DNA from: Pseudomonas piscis
GTDB lineage: Bacteria > Pseudomonadota > Gammaproteobacteria > Pseudomonadales > Pseudomonadaceae
Reading direction: 5' to 3'
Length of the DNA: 64,000 nucleotides
Assembly: GCF_009380155.1 (NCBI RefSeq)
Contig: NZ_WHUV01000004.1
Location: 590,472-654,471, forward strand
A program made the position numbers and the translations under genes. Positions within the stretch are counted from its first letter, which is position 1. Each line of letters begins with the position of its first letter. The notes beneath the pieces were generated by a model. The model was given only the letters and a program-made list of their open reading frames with translations. It ran no database searches and had not been told where the DNA came from. Below, in pieces: positions 53,582 to 60,742 of this stretch.

Positions 53582-54585
53582 AGCGGCTGTGCCGACTGGA
53601 TGGCGCAGCGAAAGCTGACACCGGGGGCATTCCAGGCCGCGAGTGCTCCCCAACGCCAACGACGCACGGTGCTGGCCGAAGGCGAGAAGGTCGGGTCGTT
53701 GGCAGACACGTTGTTCGCTCCACGTTGCGCCCGATAAATGCCGGTTTGCGGCCCCTGCGGGTTCTCCACGGGAGACTCGCGATAGTAGTGTTTATCGTAC
53801 CAATCGTTGACCCATTCGCTGGCATTGCCGGTGAGGTTGTAGAGGCCCAGGGGGTTGGGCACGAACCGGTCCACGGCGAAGGTCTGGTTGTCGTCGGGCG
53901 CCGGAAAGTTGCGGCCGTAGTCCAGGTTGCCGTTGTCGGTGGCGAACATCACCGGCTGGCCACGGTTGCGCGCCGCATATTCCCATTGGGCCTCGGTCGG
54001 AAGATCGACCGGATAACCACTGAGCTCTGCCAGCCAGCCGCAATAATCCTTGGCTTCTTGCCAGTCTCGAGACGCCGGGGCGGGCAGGTTCTCTTGGTAG
54101 AGGTGCTGCATTTCGGCGCGGTTACGCAGGGCCGTGTCGAATGGCGGCTTGCCTTGCGCGAGGAAGAACAGATCGAAATCGCCCAGGGTGGTTTGCAGCG
54201 AGGACAGGTAATAGCTGCTCAATTTGACGGGGTGGACGAAGTCGTCATCGACCTCGAGGCTGATCCGCTCCATTTTCGCCGGGTCCACGCCGCAGGGCCA
54301 TTGGCACAAGGCATGTGGGTCGAAGCCACGGGGCCAACCGAAATCGCCCATCTGGAATTCGCCACCTTCAATCCGCACCATGTTGTCCAGCGAGCGGACG
54401 ACCGTGCTCAGCACGGCAGCGCGATTTTGCGCGGAGAGGTCCGGGTACTTGCGGTTGATGGTGGAAGCTATTTCGGCAACTTTTGCAGGTGGCAGTACTT
54501 TGCTGGCGGGACCTGCAACCTCCTGTTTACTACAGCCTGAAATCAGCAGCGCGACGCAAAGCGCCAGTCCGTGCTTGTGTCTCAC
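53578..54585 (-). CDS. Lipoprotein with SUMF1 / formylglycine-generating-enzyme fold
   Basis: A 335-residue lipoprotein (lipobox LISGC) with an SUMF1-type domain from about residue 70: RIEGGEFQMGDFG, WQEAKDYCGWLAELSGYPVDLPTEAQWEYAAR, GLYNLTGNASEWVNDWYD and a C-terminal FRCA. The paired active-site Cys of true formylglycine-generating enzymes is not obvious, so it may be a PvdO-like or binding protein rather than a sulfatase-activating enzyme. No sulfatase gene is nearby. It overlaps the antiporter tail by 4 nt. Similar genes in other Pseudomonas accompany type VI secretion loci, but none is present here. Confidence 0.8.
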   Translation of the reverse strand: MRHKHGLALCVALLISGCSKQEVAGPASKVLPPAKVAEIASTINRKYPDLSAQNRAAVLSTVVRSLDNMVRIEGGEFQMGDFGWPRGFDPHALCQWPCGVDPAKMERISLEVDDDFVHPVKLSSYYLSSLQTTLGDFDLFFLAQGKPPFDTALRNRAEMQHLYQENLPAPASRDWQEAKDYCGWLAELSGYPVDLPTEAQWEYAARNRGQPVMFATDNGNLDYGRNFPAPDDNQTFAVDRFVPNPLGLYNLTGNASEWVNDWYDKHYYRESPVENPQGPQTGIYRAQRGANNVSANDPTFSPSASTVRRWRWGALAAWNAPGVSFRCAIQSAQPL

Positions 54586-54696
54586 GTAATGTCCCTATGA
54601 CAGCTATTTTGAGGGCGCAAACTACCATGTTTCACCAGGCCGATCCGGCTTGGAACGCAGGCGAGGGATCTGCTCCCCCGCCGCAGGAGGCATGGG

Positions 54697-56055
54697 TCAG
54701 GTATTGGCGATCAGTTGCCGGGCCGCCTGGCTGTGATCGGCGATCAGGCCTTTGAGGTCCAGCCCTTCGACTTGACCATCGAGTACCCGCCACTTGCCGC
54801 CAATCATCACCCGGTCCGCGCGATCTGCACCGCACAACAGCAGTGCCGAAACCGGATCGTGGCTACCCGAGAAACGCAGTTCATCGAGCTTGAACAAGGC
54901 CAGGTCCGCCTGTTTGCCCACCGCCAGTTCACCGATGTCGGTGCGGCCCAGCAGGCTTGCCGAGCCCTGGGTCGCCCAGCCCAGTACACGCTCCGGGGTG
55001 ATTTTCTCGGCGCCGTAGCGCAAGCGCTGGATGTACAGCGCCTGGCGCGCTTCGAGAATCATGTTCGAGGCGTCATTGGACGCCGAGCCGTCCACGCCCA
55101 GGCCGAACAGCGCCCCTGCGTCGGTCAACTCGATACTGGGGCAGATGCCGGACGCCAGGCGCATGTTCGAACTCGGGCAATGGCAGATGCCGGTGCCGGC
55201 TTGCCCGAGGCGGGCGATTTCGTCCGGGTTGAAGTGGATGCCGTGGGCCAGCCAGGTGCGCGGGCCGAGCCAGCCGACGCTGTCCAGGTAGTCCACGGTG
55301 CGCAGGCCGAAGCGTTGCAGGCAGAAGTCTTCTTCGTCGAGGGTCTCGGCCAGGTGGGTGTGCAGGCGCACGTCCAGGGCCTCGGCCATTTCGGCGCTGG
55401 CGGCCATGATCTGCGGGGTCACCGAGAACGGCGAGCAGGGCGCCAGGGCGATCTGGATCTGCGCGCCAGGGCCACGCTCGTGGTACTGCTGAATCAGCCG
55501 TTGGCTGTCGTCGAGAATCACCTGGCCCTCCTGCACCGTCTGTTGCGGTGGCAGGCCGCCGTCCTTTTCGCCAAGGCTCATCGAACCGCGGGTGAGCATG
55601 GCGCGCATGCCCAGTTCACGCACGGCTTCGACTTGCACGTCGATGGCGTTTTCCAGGCCGTCGGGGAACAGGTAGTGATGGTCGGCGGCGGTGGTGCAGC
55701 CGGAGAGCAGCAGCTCGGCCAGCGCCACCTTGGTGGCCAGGGCGAGTTTTTCCGGGGTCAAGCGGGCCCAGACCGGGTACAGGGTCTTGAGCCAGGGGAA
55801 CAGCGGCTGGTTGACTACCGGGGCCCAGGCCCGGGTCAGGGTCTGGTAGAAGTGATGGTGAGTGTTGATCAGGCCCGGCAGCAGCACATGCTCGCGGGCA
55901 TCGAAGACTTCCTGGCAGGGGCTTGCGGGCTGTTGGCCGAGGCCGAGGATTTCGACGATCAGGCCGTCTTGCAGCACCAGGCCGCCGCGGGCGTCCAGGG
56001 CGTTGCCGGTGAAAATGGCCAGGGGATTTTTTAACCAGGTACGGGTCGCAGGCAT
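54697..56055 (-). CDS. 8-oxoguanine deaminase / amidohydrolase
   Basis: The 452-residue amidohydrolase has the metal motif NTHHHFYQTLTRA (His66, His68), HTHLAET, the HGIHFNPDEIARL segment and VDGSASNDASNM near the C-terminal Asp. The sequence and length match P. aeruginosa PA0142, shown to deaminate 8-oxoguanine to uric acid; isocytosine is a side substrate. It thus fits purine damage or salvage metabolism, like the adenine deaminase 2.5 kb away. Monocistronic and leftward. Confidence 0.87.
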   Translation of the reverse strand: MPATRTWLKNPLAIFTGNALDARGGLVLQDGLIVEILGLGQQPASPCQEVFDAREHVLLPGLINTHHHFYQTLTRAWAPVVNQPLFPWLKTLYPVWARLTPEKLALATKVALAELLLSGCTTAADHHYLFPDGLENAIDVQVEAVRELGMRAMLTRGSMSLGEKDGGLPPQQTVQEGQVILDDSQRLIQQYHERGPGAQIQIALAPCSPFSVTPQIMAASAEMAEALDVRLHTHLAETLDEEDFCLQRFGLRTVDYLDSVGWLGPRTWLAHGIHFNPDEIARLGQAGTGICHCPSSNMRLASGICPSIELTDAGALFGLGVDGSASNDASNMILEARQALYIQRLRYGAEKITPERVLGWATQGSASLLGRTDIGELAVGKQADLALFKLDELRFSGSHDPVSALLLCGADRADRVMIGGKWRVLDGQVEGLDLKGLIADHSQAARQLIANT

Positions 56056-56249
56056 GGTGGCCGGCTCCTCTGAAAGTGGGTTCAGGTTAGCCAGCTCAGT
56101 GTTGCCCTGTCTGCTGATCCAGGGTCGCCGTGGGGCGAGTGGAGCAGTCTAGCGAAAGTTTTGCCGGGGGACAAAACCGCTGTCCGGGGCCCGGTTCCAG
56201 AGCCTTTGCCGAAGGTGGCCGCAGGTTGTGGCGGCCACCTGTTCCGGGG

Positions 56250-56933
56250 TTACCAGGGAATGGTCTCGCCCTTGTAGTTGATGAAGTGGTGACCGCCCTT
56301 GCCGGTGTAGGCATTGACCTGGGCGATCAGGCCGCGAGTGCTGGTCAGCACGTCGATGTCGGCGCCTTCGCCGCCCATGTCGGTCTTGACCCAGCCCGGG
56401 TGCAGCGAGAGCACGGTCAATGGTTGTTCGAGCAGGCTGACGAAGCTGTTGGTCATGGAGTTCAGGGCCGCCTTGCTGGCCTTGTACAGCGCCAGCTCGG
56501 GAGCGTCGGGCATGGTCACGCTGCCCAGTACCGAGCTCATGAACGCCAGGACCCCGGTATTGGGGCGGATCTGCCCGACGAAACGCTGGGCCAGGTTGAT
56601 CGGTGCCACGGCGTTGGTGAAGAACAGCTGGCCGACCTCGGCCTGGGTGGCCTGGCCCGGCAGTTGGTTGTCCGGGCCCTTGACCCCGGCGTTGACGAAC
56701 AGCAGGTCGAACACCTGGCCCTTGAGTTTCTGGCTCAGGGCGAGCACGGCGTGCTGGTCGTCCATGTCCAGTTGTTCGATCTGCACTTTGCCCAGAGCTT
56801 GCAGGGCCTCGGCCTTGTGCGGGTTGCGCACGGTGGCGGTGACCTGCCAGCCGTCTTCGAGCAGGCGCTGGACCAGGCCGAGGCCCAGGCCCCGGGAGGC
56901 GCCGATGATCAGTGCGGTTTTTGCCGTGGACAT
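56250..56933 (-). CDS. Short-chain dehydrogenase/reductase
   Basis: This 227-residue SDR has the cofactor motif GASRGLGLG near the N-terminus, NAG in FVNAGVKG and the catalytic Ser/Tyr/Lys arrangement (SSVLGS...LYKASKAALN). It resembles CsgA/YgfF-type reductases with unknown substrate. It begins 25 nt after the MerR gene on the same strand, so the regulator and reductase form one operon. Confidence 0.9.
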   Translation of the reverse strand: MSTAKTALIIGASRGLGLGLVQRLLEDGWQVTATVRNPHKAEALQALGKVQIEQLDMDDQHAVLALSQKLKGQVFDLLFVNAGVKGPDNQLPGQATQAEVGQLFFTNAVAPINLAQRFVGQIRPNTGVLAFMSSVLGSVTMPDAPELALYKASKAALNSMTNSFVSLLEQPLTVLSLHPGWVKTDMGGEGADIDVLTSTRGLIAQVNAYTGKGGHHFINYKGETIPW

Positions 56934-56958
56934 AGTGAGGCTCCTTGATGAGTGAAGA

Positions 56959-57309
56959 TCACGGATTCAGTGGACAGGCTTGCCCGAGCCTTTGTTGCAG
57001 CTCGCGGCGCAAGAGGTCCAGTTCGTTGATGCGGGTTTCGATCAGCTCGAGCTTGTCTTGCAGCAATTGCGCAACGGCCTGGTCTGGCTTGGTGCTGCGC
57101 CACAGGGCGCCGACGCTGCTGCTGATTTCCCCGAGGCTGAAGCCCAGGCGTTGCGCAGTCTTGATGTAGAGCACCAGCTGGACCATGTCGGGAGGGTAGT
57201 CACGATAGCCGTTGGCGCTGCGCTTTGGGGCGATCAGCCCGCGCTGTTCATAGAAGCGCAGGGTATCGCGGCTGACGGCGCAGGCGCTGGCCAATTCTCC
57301 GATACGCAT
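56959..57309 (-). CDS. MerR-family transcriptional regulator (NmlR/SoxR-like group)
   Basis: The 116-residue protein has the MerR helix-turn-helix (MRIGELASACAVSRDTLRFYEQRGLIAPKRSANGYRDY), a long coiled coil and a short tail ending CPLNP with a single Cys. The effector is unknown; electrophile or aldehyde sensing would fit the NmlR-type operator in front of it. The long-spacer promoter at 57329-57359 faces the neighbouring membrane-protein gene, so the regulator can act there while leading an operon with the SDR. Confidence 0.9.
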   Translation of the reverse strand: MRIGELASACAVSRDTLRFYEQRGLIAPKRSANGYRDYPPDMVQLVLYIKTAQRLGFSLGEISSSVGALWRSTKPDQAVAQLLQDKLELIETRINELDLLRRELQQRLGQACPLNP

Positions 57310-57328
57310 AAGGGGGGCTCGAAGGGGG

Positions 57329-57359
57329 TTGACCCTGGAGCATACTCCAGGCTTTAGCC
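57329..57359 (+). promoter_or_regulatory. MerR-type long-spacer promoter facing the membrane-protein gene
   Basis: -35 TTGACC (57329-57334) and -10 TTAGCC (57354-57359) are separated by 19 bp that hold the dyad CCTGGAG-CATA-CTCCAGG (57334-57351). The layout equals the SoxR/NmlR promoter design. The start codon used for the target gene lies 31 bp after the -10. Confidence 0.8.
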
Positions 57360-57389
57360 TGCGCGCTCCTTTAATCCATGGAGCGATTG

Positions 57390-57830
57390 ATGATGTGGAC
57401 GAATGCGCAGTACCGAAAATTGGTCCGGGCCAGCGGCTGGTACGACCTGTTGATGACCATGGCCTTTGTGACGCCCTGGAGCTTCATGGCCTTGCATGGG
57501 CTGCTGGGGCAGTTGGCCCTGGCACTGGATCTGCCGGGGGACCTGCCGCCATTCGAGCCCATGCATATGCTGTTGGCCAACTTGATGGGATCGATCGTCT
57601 GCGTGTGGTCGCTGTTGCGGATTCGCGATCCACAACCGACATTCGGTCGTTATGACGCGCTGGGACGCTTCCTGTTCGCCACCTGGATGGCGTATGCCCT
57701 GGCCCAGGGGGGCACGCTGCTGATCGGTGTGTTCCTGTTCTTCGAGCTAGCCTGGGGCGTGGCCCAGTGGTTGCCGGTGCGCGCCGATAATCACGGCGAC
57801 GGGTTTGCGCCGGTACCTTCGCCGCAGTGA
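57390..57830 (+). CDS. Small multi-pass membrane protein under MerR-type control
   Basis: A 146-residue protein with about four hydrophobic segments (LLMTMAFVTPWSFMALHGLLG, MLLANLMGSIVCVWSLLRI, FLFATWMAYALAQGG, LLIGVFLFFELAWGVAQWL). I do not recognise its function. An upstream ATG at 57378 lacks a ribosome site, while the ATG at 57390 has GGAG 6 nt before it. A MerR-type promoter is placed directly upstream. It is divergent from the MerR-SDR operon, which suggests a shared stress response. Confidence 0.8.
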   Translation: MMWTNAQYRKLVRASGWYDLLMTMAFVTPWSFMALHGLLGQLALALDLPGDLPPFEPMHMLLANLMGSIVCVWSLLRIRDPQPTFGRYDALGRFLFATWMAYALAQGGTLLIGVFLFFELAWGVAQWLPVRADNHGDGFAPVPSPQ

Positions 57831-57903
57831 ACCTGGGGCTGGACAAAAAGTGAGCAGCAGCGCCCAGGCCCTGTGCAACCTGCGGTACACGCAGCGTTGC
57901 ACG

Positions 57904-57941
57904 GGTTATCCACAGTTTGCTCCACAGTATTTGTGTGCAAG
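57904..57941. repeat. DnaA-box repeat 1
   Basis: A perfect DnaA box TTATCCACA (57906-57914) is followed by CCACAGTATTTGTGTGCAAG. The unit is repeated with substitutions at 58106-58143, and a hairpin ends directly before it. Confidence 0.7.
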
Positions 57942-58105
57942 CTCGAAACTTGGGCATAAGCCTGGCCGGCTTATCTTCCAAGCGCGATAAACCGAGCTAA
58001 CTGGCTGTTTTGTGGTGCAAAAAATCCACGGCGGAAGCTTTTGGACGAAAAATGATCAATGTCGGCGAAGCCACGTTGCAAAAGGGCTACAGCGCTATTT
58101 GCTCA

Positions 58106-58143
58106 GGTTATCCACAGCCGGGTGCACAGTAGATGTGGGCAAT
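58106..58143. repeat. DnaA-box repeat 2
   Basis: A perfect DnaA box TTATCCACA (58108-58116) is followed by GCACAGTAGATGTGGGCAAT, a degenerate copy of the unit at 57904-57941, 202 bp upstream. Confidence 0.7.
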
Positions 58144-58165
58144 TGCCATGACGCAGAGTGTTTAT

Positions 58166-58321
58166 CAGGCCGTTGAAAAACTACCTGCGTTGCCATCGCT
58201 GCGTTAAAAACACTCTGGTGCGCCAGCCCGGTCAAAATGCTCATTGACCACTCGTGAACTGCGCTTTTTCGCCTGTTTTTGCCTTGCGCTGGCTGCCTCG
58301 CCTACGTTTTTCAATGGCCTG
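58166..58321. mobile_element. MITE-like element with terminal inverted repeats and TTAT flanks
   Basis: The left end CAGGCCGTTGAAAAAC and the complement of the right end CAGGCCATTGAAAAAC differ at one of 16 positions. The 156-bp unit is flanked on both sides by TTAT (58162-58165 and 58322-58325), which looks like a target duplication. Nothing inside codes for protein. Similar repeated elements are common between genes in Pseudomonas. Confidence 0.75.
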
Positions 58322-58346
58322 TTATGCACAGCCAAGGCCGGCAGTT

Positions 58347-58928
58347 TCAACGTTGCAGGAGGATGCGTCCGCGACTCAGGTCGGCCAATTGCCGTTGCAG
58401 GGTGTCGATCTGCTCTTCACCCAGGGCCAGTTGCAGCTCCACGCCATTGGCGGTGAAGTCTTCCTGGACCAGCAACCCGCCCAGCTCGGCGACTCGCAGC
58501 TTGACCAGGGCCAGTTCGCTGAAGCTGCAAGCGCAGCGCAACGGCACCCGGTTGACCAGGGCGATGCGTTCGGCCCCCTGCAGGCATTTATTGGCGCCAC
58601 CGCCATAGGCCCGGGCCAGGCCGCCGGTGCCCAGCTGGATACCGCCGTACCAGCGGATCACCAGGACTGCCACCTGGTCGCAGTCCTGGGCTTCGATGGC
58701 GGCCAGGATCGGTCGTCCGGCTGTGCCGCCGGGTTCGCCGTCGTCATTGCTGCGGTACTGGTCGGCCAGCTTCCAGGCCCAGCAGTTGTGCGAGGCGTCG
58801 GCGTCGCTGTAGGCCTGGATGAAGGCCTGGGCCTCGGCGGTGCTAGTGATGGGTGCGGCGAAGGTGATGAAGCGGCTTTTGCGAATCTCCTCGCGGTATT
58901 CGCAAAGGCCGGCCAGGGTAGAGGGCAT
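58347..58928 (-). CDS. yigZ: YigZ/IMPACT family protein
   Basis: The 193-residue protein has the IMPACT N-domain with SRFITFAAPITSTAEAQAFI, the signature ASHNCWAWKL...NDDGEPGGTAGRPIL and IRWYGGIQLGTGGLARAYGG, followed by a short C-terminal ferredoxin-like domain (about 135-193). The family is linked to translation stress in eukaryotes; the bacterial role is unclear. It starts 5 nt after the TetR gene on the same strand. The ATG at 58928 begins the family N-terminus; the longer frame runs through the TetR gene. Confidence 0.92.
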   Translation of the reverse strand: MPSTLAGLCEYREEIRKSRFITFAAPITSTAEAQAFIQAYSDADASHNCWAWKLADQYRSNDDGEPGGTAGRPILAAIEAQDCDQVAVLVIRWYGGIQLGTGGLARAYGGGANKCLQGAERIALVNRVPLRCACSFSELALVKLRVAELGGLLVQEDFTANGVELQLALGEEQIDTLQRQLADLSRGRILLQR

Positions 58929-58933
58929 GGGGT

Positions 58934-59602
58934 TCAGGCTTTTTCCACAGGTGACAGGCCGCAGCCCTTGAGAATGATGCGCAGCAGGTTGTTGGTAGCG
59001 GCTTCCATGTCTTGCTTGGTCAGGCGGCTGCGGCCGGTGACGCGGCAGATCTGGCTGGCGAAGTCGGCATAGTGCTGAGTGCTGCCCCACAGCAGGAAGA
59101 TCAAGTGCATCGGGTCCACCGGGTCCATCTTGCCGGCGTCGATCCAGGCCTGGAACACGCTGGCCCGGCCCTGGAACCAGGCGCGGTAGTCCTGGCTGAA
59201 ATATTCGCTGAGGCATTCACCGCCGCTGATGATCTCCATGGCGAAGATGCGCGAGGCTTGTGGCTGGCGCCGGGAAAACTCCATCTTGGCGCGGATGTAG
59301 CGGGTCAGCGCCTCGGCCGGGTCGTCCGCGGCGGTGAGGCTGTTGAAGGTGCTGTCCCACTGCTCGAGGATGTTGCTCAGCACCGCGACGTACAACCCCA
59401 GCTTGTTGGTGAAGTAATAGTGCAGGTTGGCCTTGGGCAGCCCGGCGTTCTGCGCGATGGTGTTCATGCTGGTGCCTTTGAAGCCATGGCGGGCGAACTC
59501 GTCTTCGGCGGCCTGGATGATGGCTTGCTCGTTCTTCTGGCGGATGCGGCTGGCCGGTTTGCCTGGGTGGGCAGCGCTGTGGGCAGGGACTTCAAGGTTC
59601 AT
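58934..59602 (-). CDS. TetR-family regulator, RutR-like
   Basis: This 222-residue regulator has an N-terminal TetR helix-turn-helix (QAAEDEFARHGFKGTSMNTIAQNAGLPKANLHYYFTNK) and a C-terminal domain strikingly close to E. coli RutR as I remember it (YIRAKMEFSRRQPQASRIFAMEI; DPMHLIFLLWGSTQHYADFASQ). RutR controls pyrimidine degradation with uracil or thymine as effector. Here it lies beside bau genes for beta-alanine, which is a product of uracil breakdown. It starts 94 bp from bauR on the same strand and precedes yigZ. Confidence 0.85.
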   Translation of the reverse strand: MNLEVPAHSAAHPGKPASRIRQKNEQAIIQAAEDEFARHGFKGTSMNTIAQNAGLPKANLHYYFTNKLGLYVAVLSNILEQWDSTFNSLTAADDPAEALTRYIRAKMEFSRRQPQASRIFAMEIISGGECLSEYFSQDYRAWFQGRASVFQAWIDAGKMDPVDPMHLIFLLWGSTQHYADFASQICRVTGRSRLTKQDMEAATNNLLRIILKGCGLSPVEKA

Positions 59603-59696
59603 GGAGGTTTCCGAGCGAGTCTGTGGGGGACAGCCTGTGCGTTGATAGCCTACCCGGCTTGAACAGACAAGCCTTGGCGCGACAAAAGCCAGCGGC

Positions 59697-60617
59697 TCAT
59701 CGGGTGGTCGCCAGGCTTTCCAGGAAACTTTCCAGGACCAGGTGCGGGCGCCGGCCCTTGCGGGTGACCGTCGACAGGTTCAGGTCGTAGAACCTGGACC
59801 TGGGCTTGAGTGCCCGCAGCCGGCCTTGCTGTACCCACAGGCTGGCGTAGTGATCCGGCAGGTAGCCGATGTAGCGCCCGGTGAGGATCAGGAAGGCCAT
59901 GCCCTCGCGGTCCGAGGCGCTGGCGGTGCAGTTCAGCGCCTGGTAGCGGGCCTGGATCTCGGCCGGCAGGCGGAAGGTTGGGGCAATGGCCTCCTGGGCA
60001 TTGAGGCGCTGGTCGTCCAGCTGCTTGTCATCCACATAGAACAGCGGGTGGCCGACAGCGCAGTACAGCAGCGAGCGTTCGTCGTACAAGGGTTGGTATT
60101 CCAGGCCGGACAGGGCGCTGGCCTGGGGCACTACGCCGACGTGCAGGCGACCGTCGAGTACCCCTTGCTCGACCTCGCTGGGGGCGATCATGCGGATCTG
60201 GATCTGCACGTCCGGGCCGCGTTCCTTCAATTGCGCCAGGGCGTGGGTGATGCGCATGTGGGGCAGGGTCACCAGGTTGTCGGTGAGGCCGATGATCAGC
60301 TCGCCGCGCAAATGGCGGTGCAAGCCGTTGACCTCGGTACGAAAGCTTTCCAGGGCGCTGAGCAGTTGCAGTGTCGACTGGTAGACCTCACGGCCTTCCT
60401 CGGTCAGGGAGAACCCGGCGCGCCCACGTTGGCACAGGCGCAGGCCGAGCCTTTGCTCCAGGTCGCTCATCTGCTGGCTGATGGCCGAGCGGCCGATGCC
60501 GAGGACCGTCTCGGCGGCGGAAAACCCGCCGCACTCCACCACGCTGCGGAAGATGCGCAAGAGGCGGATGTCGAAGTCGCTGACTTGCGCCAGTGGGTCG
60601 GCTCGATGAAGGCTCAT
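59697..60617 (-). CDS. bauR: LysR-family activator of beta-alanine catabolism, BauR
   Basis: The 306-residue LysR regulator has an N-terminal helix-turn-helix (FDIRLLRIFRSVVECGGFSAAETVLGIGRSAISQQMSDLEQRLGLRL) and an effector domain. It is divergent from bauA across 125 bp that hold a LysR-type dyad. The position matches PA0133 (bauR), which activates bauABCD in response to beta-alanine in P. aeruginosa. The identity follows from family and synteny. Confidence 0.88.
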   Translation of the reverse strand: MSLHRADPLAQVSDFDIRLLRIFRSVVECGGFSAAETVLGIGRSAISQQMSDLEQRLGLRLCQRGRAGFSLTEEGREVYQSTLQLLSALESFRTEVNGLHRHLRGELIIGLTDNLVTLPHMRITHALAQLKERGPDVQIQIRMIAPSEVEQGVLDGRLHVGVVPQASALSGLEYQPLYDERSLLYCAVGHPLFYVDDKQLDDQRLNAQEAIAPTFRLPAEIQARYQALNCTASASDREGMAFLILTGRYIGYLPDHYASLWVQQGRLRALKPRSRFYDLNLSTVTRKGRRPHLVLESFLESLATTR

Positions 60618-60646
60618 AGTTTAGTGGGCGGCTGACTGAAGGTTAT

Positions 60647-60670
60647 TAAAGTTGGATTTCATCGACTTTA
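60647..60670. promoter_or_regulatory. LysR-type operator between bauR and bauA
   Basis: TAAAGT (60647-60652) and ACTTTA (60665-60670) form a perfect 6-bp dyad with a 12-nt spacer that includes a T-N11-A core (T60653, A60665). This is the expected BauR site in the divergent promoter region. Confidence 0.65.
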
Positions 60671-60742
60671 TAGCCGTGGCAACTTAGCCGCAACAACGCT
60701 GCATCATTCCTACGCCGCTTCATTGCCTTGCGAGGTTTTGCC

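Larger units (their letters stand above)
57831..58346. other. 516-bp gene-free region with hairpin, DnaA-box repeats and MITE-like element
   Basis: No gene is supported. The region holds, in order, a strong hairpin (57873-57902: GTGCAAC-CTGCG, 5-nt loop, CGCAG-C-GTTGCAC), two similar ~38-bp direct repeats that each start GGTTATCCACAG (57904 and 58106), an AT-rich stretch between them, and an inverted-repeat element (58166-58321). The downstream yigZ gene ends at 58347. Function unknown; non-coding RNA, DnaA titration or a decayed mobile unit are all possible. Confidence 0.7.

Noticed and set aside
53578..54585. Type VI secretion accessory gene
   Set aside because: SUMF1-type proteins can lie in such loci, but no vgrG, hcp, tss or effector gene is present in this window.
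57904..58116. Chromosomal replication origin
   Set aside because: Only two perfect DnaA boxes were found, and dnaA, dnaN, gidA or rpmH are absent from the neighbourhood.
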